DNA of 64,000 nt, taken from assembly GCF_037975245.1 (NCBI RefSeq), contig NC_092575.1, positions 17,012,310 through 17,076,309 of the forward strand, written 5' to 3'. Every line of letters starts with the position of its first letter. Within the stretch, counting starts at the first letter, position 1. Positions 63,201-64,000 of the stretch are shown piece after piece. The notes beneath the pieces are model-generated. The model searched no databases, had not been told where the DNA came from, and saw only the letters and a list, made by a program, of their open reading frames with translations. The translations under genes were made by a program, and so were the position numbers. This DNA is from Apostichopus japonicus (taxonomy: Eukaryota > Echinodermata > Holothuroidea > Aspidochirotida > Stichopodidae).

Positions 63201-63458
63201 TTTCTCATTTTTTTTTGCGTTTTGTTTTTCCTTTTTTTTTTCCAACATGAAGGATTTGAACCAAAAGGGAGTGGCAGTGCCAAGAAGAGAGTGGCTAAGA
63301 TGGACAAAGTACTCAATGACATCAGGAGATTTAGCAAGATCAACGAAGAGATGGAAAAGACTGGCGACGACGCCCTGCCACCTCTCCAGTCTGACCTGGA
63401 GGTGACCCCTCAACGACCCCTCGGCAAATTTTACATACGGAGGGACTTGCATCAGTGA
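60202..63458 (+). CDS. PAGR1: PAGR1 (PTIP-associated protein 1), three coding exons
   Basis: Exons 60202-61118, 61736-61809 and 63253-63458, phases matching, 398 residues. PAGR1/PA1 binds PAXIP1 (PTIP) and is a subunit of the KMT2C/KMT2D H3K4 methyltransferase complex in the nucleus. The conserved part is C-terminal: DLPPSDDEE, PPPHVIIELYQKLDESNILD (about residues 251-270), EEDPTFDFDMD, VTPRRIPG, and the helical MDKVLNDIRRFSKINEEMEK. The match to human PAGR1 covers its acidic middle, the LYELL helix, the EFDFDDE / VTP block and the RLDKVLSDMKRHKKLEEQ helix. The ATG at 60202 (MDETTTPGSP) is the first in frame after the stop at 60115; a TTG at 60163 is less likely. The N-terminal ~225 residues are polar, rich in Glu, Thr, Asn and Lys, and longer than in human (254 residues total). 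Confidence 0.92.
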
Positions 63459-64000
63459 AATTAACGACAGACTCTTTTGACAGGACGTCTGCCATACTAC
63501 AAGGGATTTAGACCACTTTTAAATACGTTGATACATGTGGATTTCCTGACAGGTGCAACAGACCATTTAGTCATGATGGATTTTTGACATTGGCGTCAAG
63601 AACCATATTTCTCTGACCGGGTCCTGTGGTCCCATAGCCGGTCCATGAATGTTTTTTTGATATTTTTTTATGTGAGGGGCAAGGGTGATCACCAAAGAAT
63701 TGGGGTCAACCATAGTGTGGCTAAGGGTTTAGAAATATTCACTTTGCTTTTTGGGGGTCATATGAACATTTCAGTTTCTGTATCAGTCAGTGAATAGAGA
63801 AAGGTTGAAATTGAGAATCTATAGTCTAGAAGCACAGGAGCTACGGATTAGTAGAGGTCGCATGGTTCTGTAAAAATCCAGTGCAATGTCAGTGGGGAGG
63901 TTCGGATTAGTGAGGGCTGTTAGTTATCAGTAAAAGTGATGTAATATCTCGGGTCTTTTCTTGGATTTTCAAGTAGTGGAACTACAGTTGAGAACGGTTC
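63459..64000 (+). other. PAGR1 3' UTR, running off the window
   Basis: Follows the TGA at 63456-63458. No AATAAA was seen up to the window end, so the poly(A) site probably lies beyond it. Confidence 0.6.

Overview
The window is nuclear DNA of an animal. The reasons are GT-AG spliced genes with many exons, tRNA-derived SINEs, LINE fragments, many short inverted-repeat transposons, long (AT)n tracts and G/C homopolymers. The best-preserved proteins (HIRA, PAGR1, a RING-filamin-NHL protein and a phytoene-desaturase-like amine oxidase) suggest a marine invertebrate deuterostome such as an echinoderm, hemichordate or amphioxus. I cannot name the species from sequence alone.

Left part (1-31,600): a repeat-dominated region with few genes. 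It holds the terminal exon of an FAD amine-oxidase-like gene with one frameshift (9224-10008, +) and an intronless coding region for a RING-filamin-NHL protein (16069-17535, -). Several non-autonomous DNA transposons have boundaries that can be read directly from inverted termini and target-site duplications: 2508-2889, 4887-7021 with 5577-5955 nested in it, 18856-19595, the foldback element 20224-21794, and 25461-26550 with 25834-26233 nested in it. A four-copy dispersed repeat with a variable number of ~142-bp units lies at about 3.0-4.7, 7.0-8.6 and 23.0-24.2 kb. Three LINE fragments are present (15.3, 24.3 and 25.4-27.1 kb).

Central part (32,664-53,957, +): a complete HIRA gene. I resolved 27 coding exons with matching phases, giving a 962-residue protein. 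It contains the N-terminal WD40 propeller, the RRRITPL (ASF1-binding) B-domain motif and the C-terminal Hira domain. Introns and the 3' flank carry a remarkable number of tandem duplications. Two of them copied an exon end together with its splice donor. A ~1.9-kb array of about 27 units of 71 bp starts about 330 bp after the stop.

Right part (56,600-64,000): a small inverted-repeat element, a 35-bp perfect hairpin insertion flanked by 17-bp direct repeats, and then PAGR1 (60202-63458, +; three coding exons, 398 residues) with a CCAAT/NRF1-type promoter about 400 bp upstream. HIRA deposits histone H3.3 and PAGR1 belongs to the KMT2C/KMT2D H3K4 methyltransferase complex, so two chromatin regulators sit side by side in the same orientation. 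Whether this is more than coincidence cannot be judged here.
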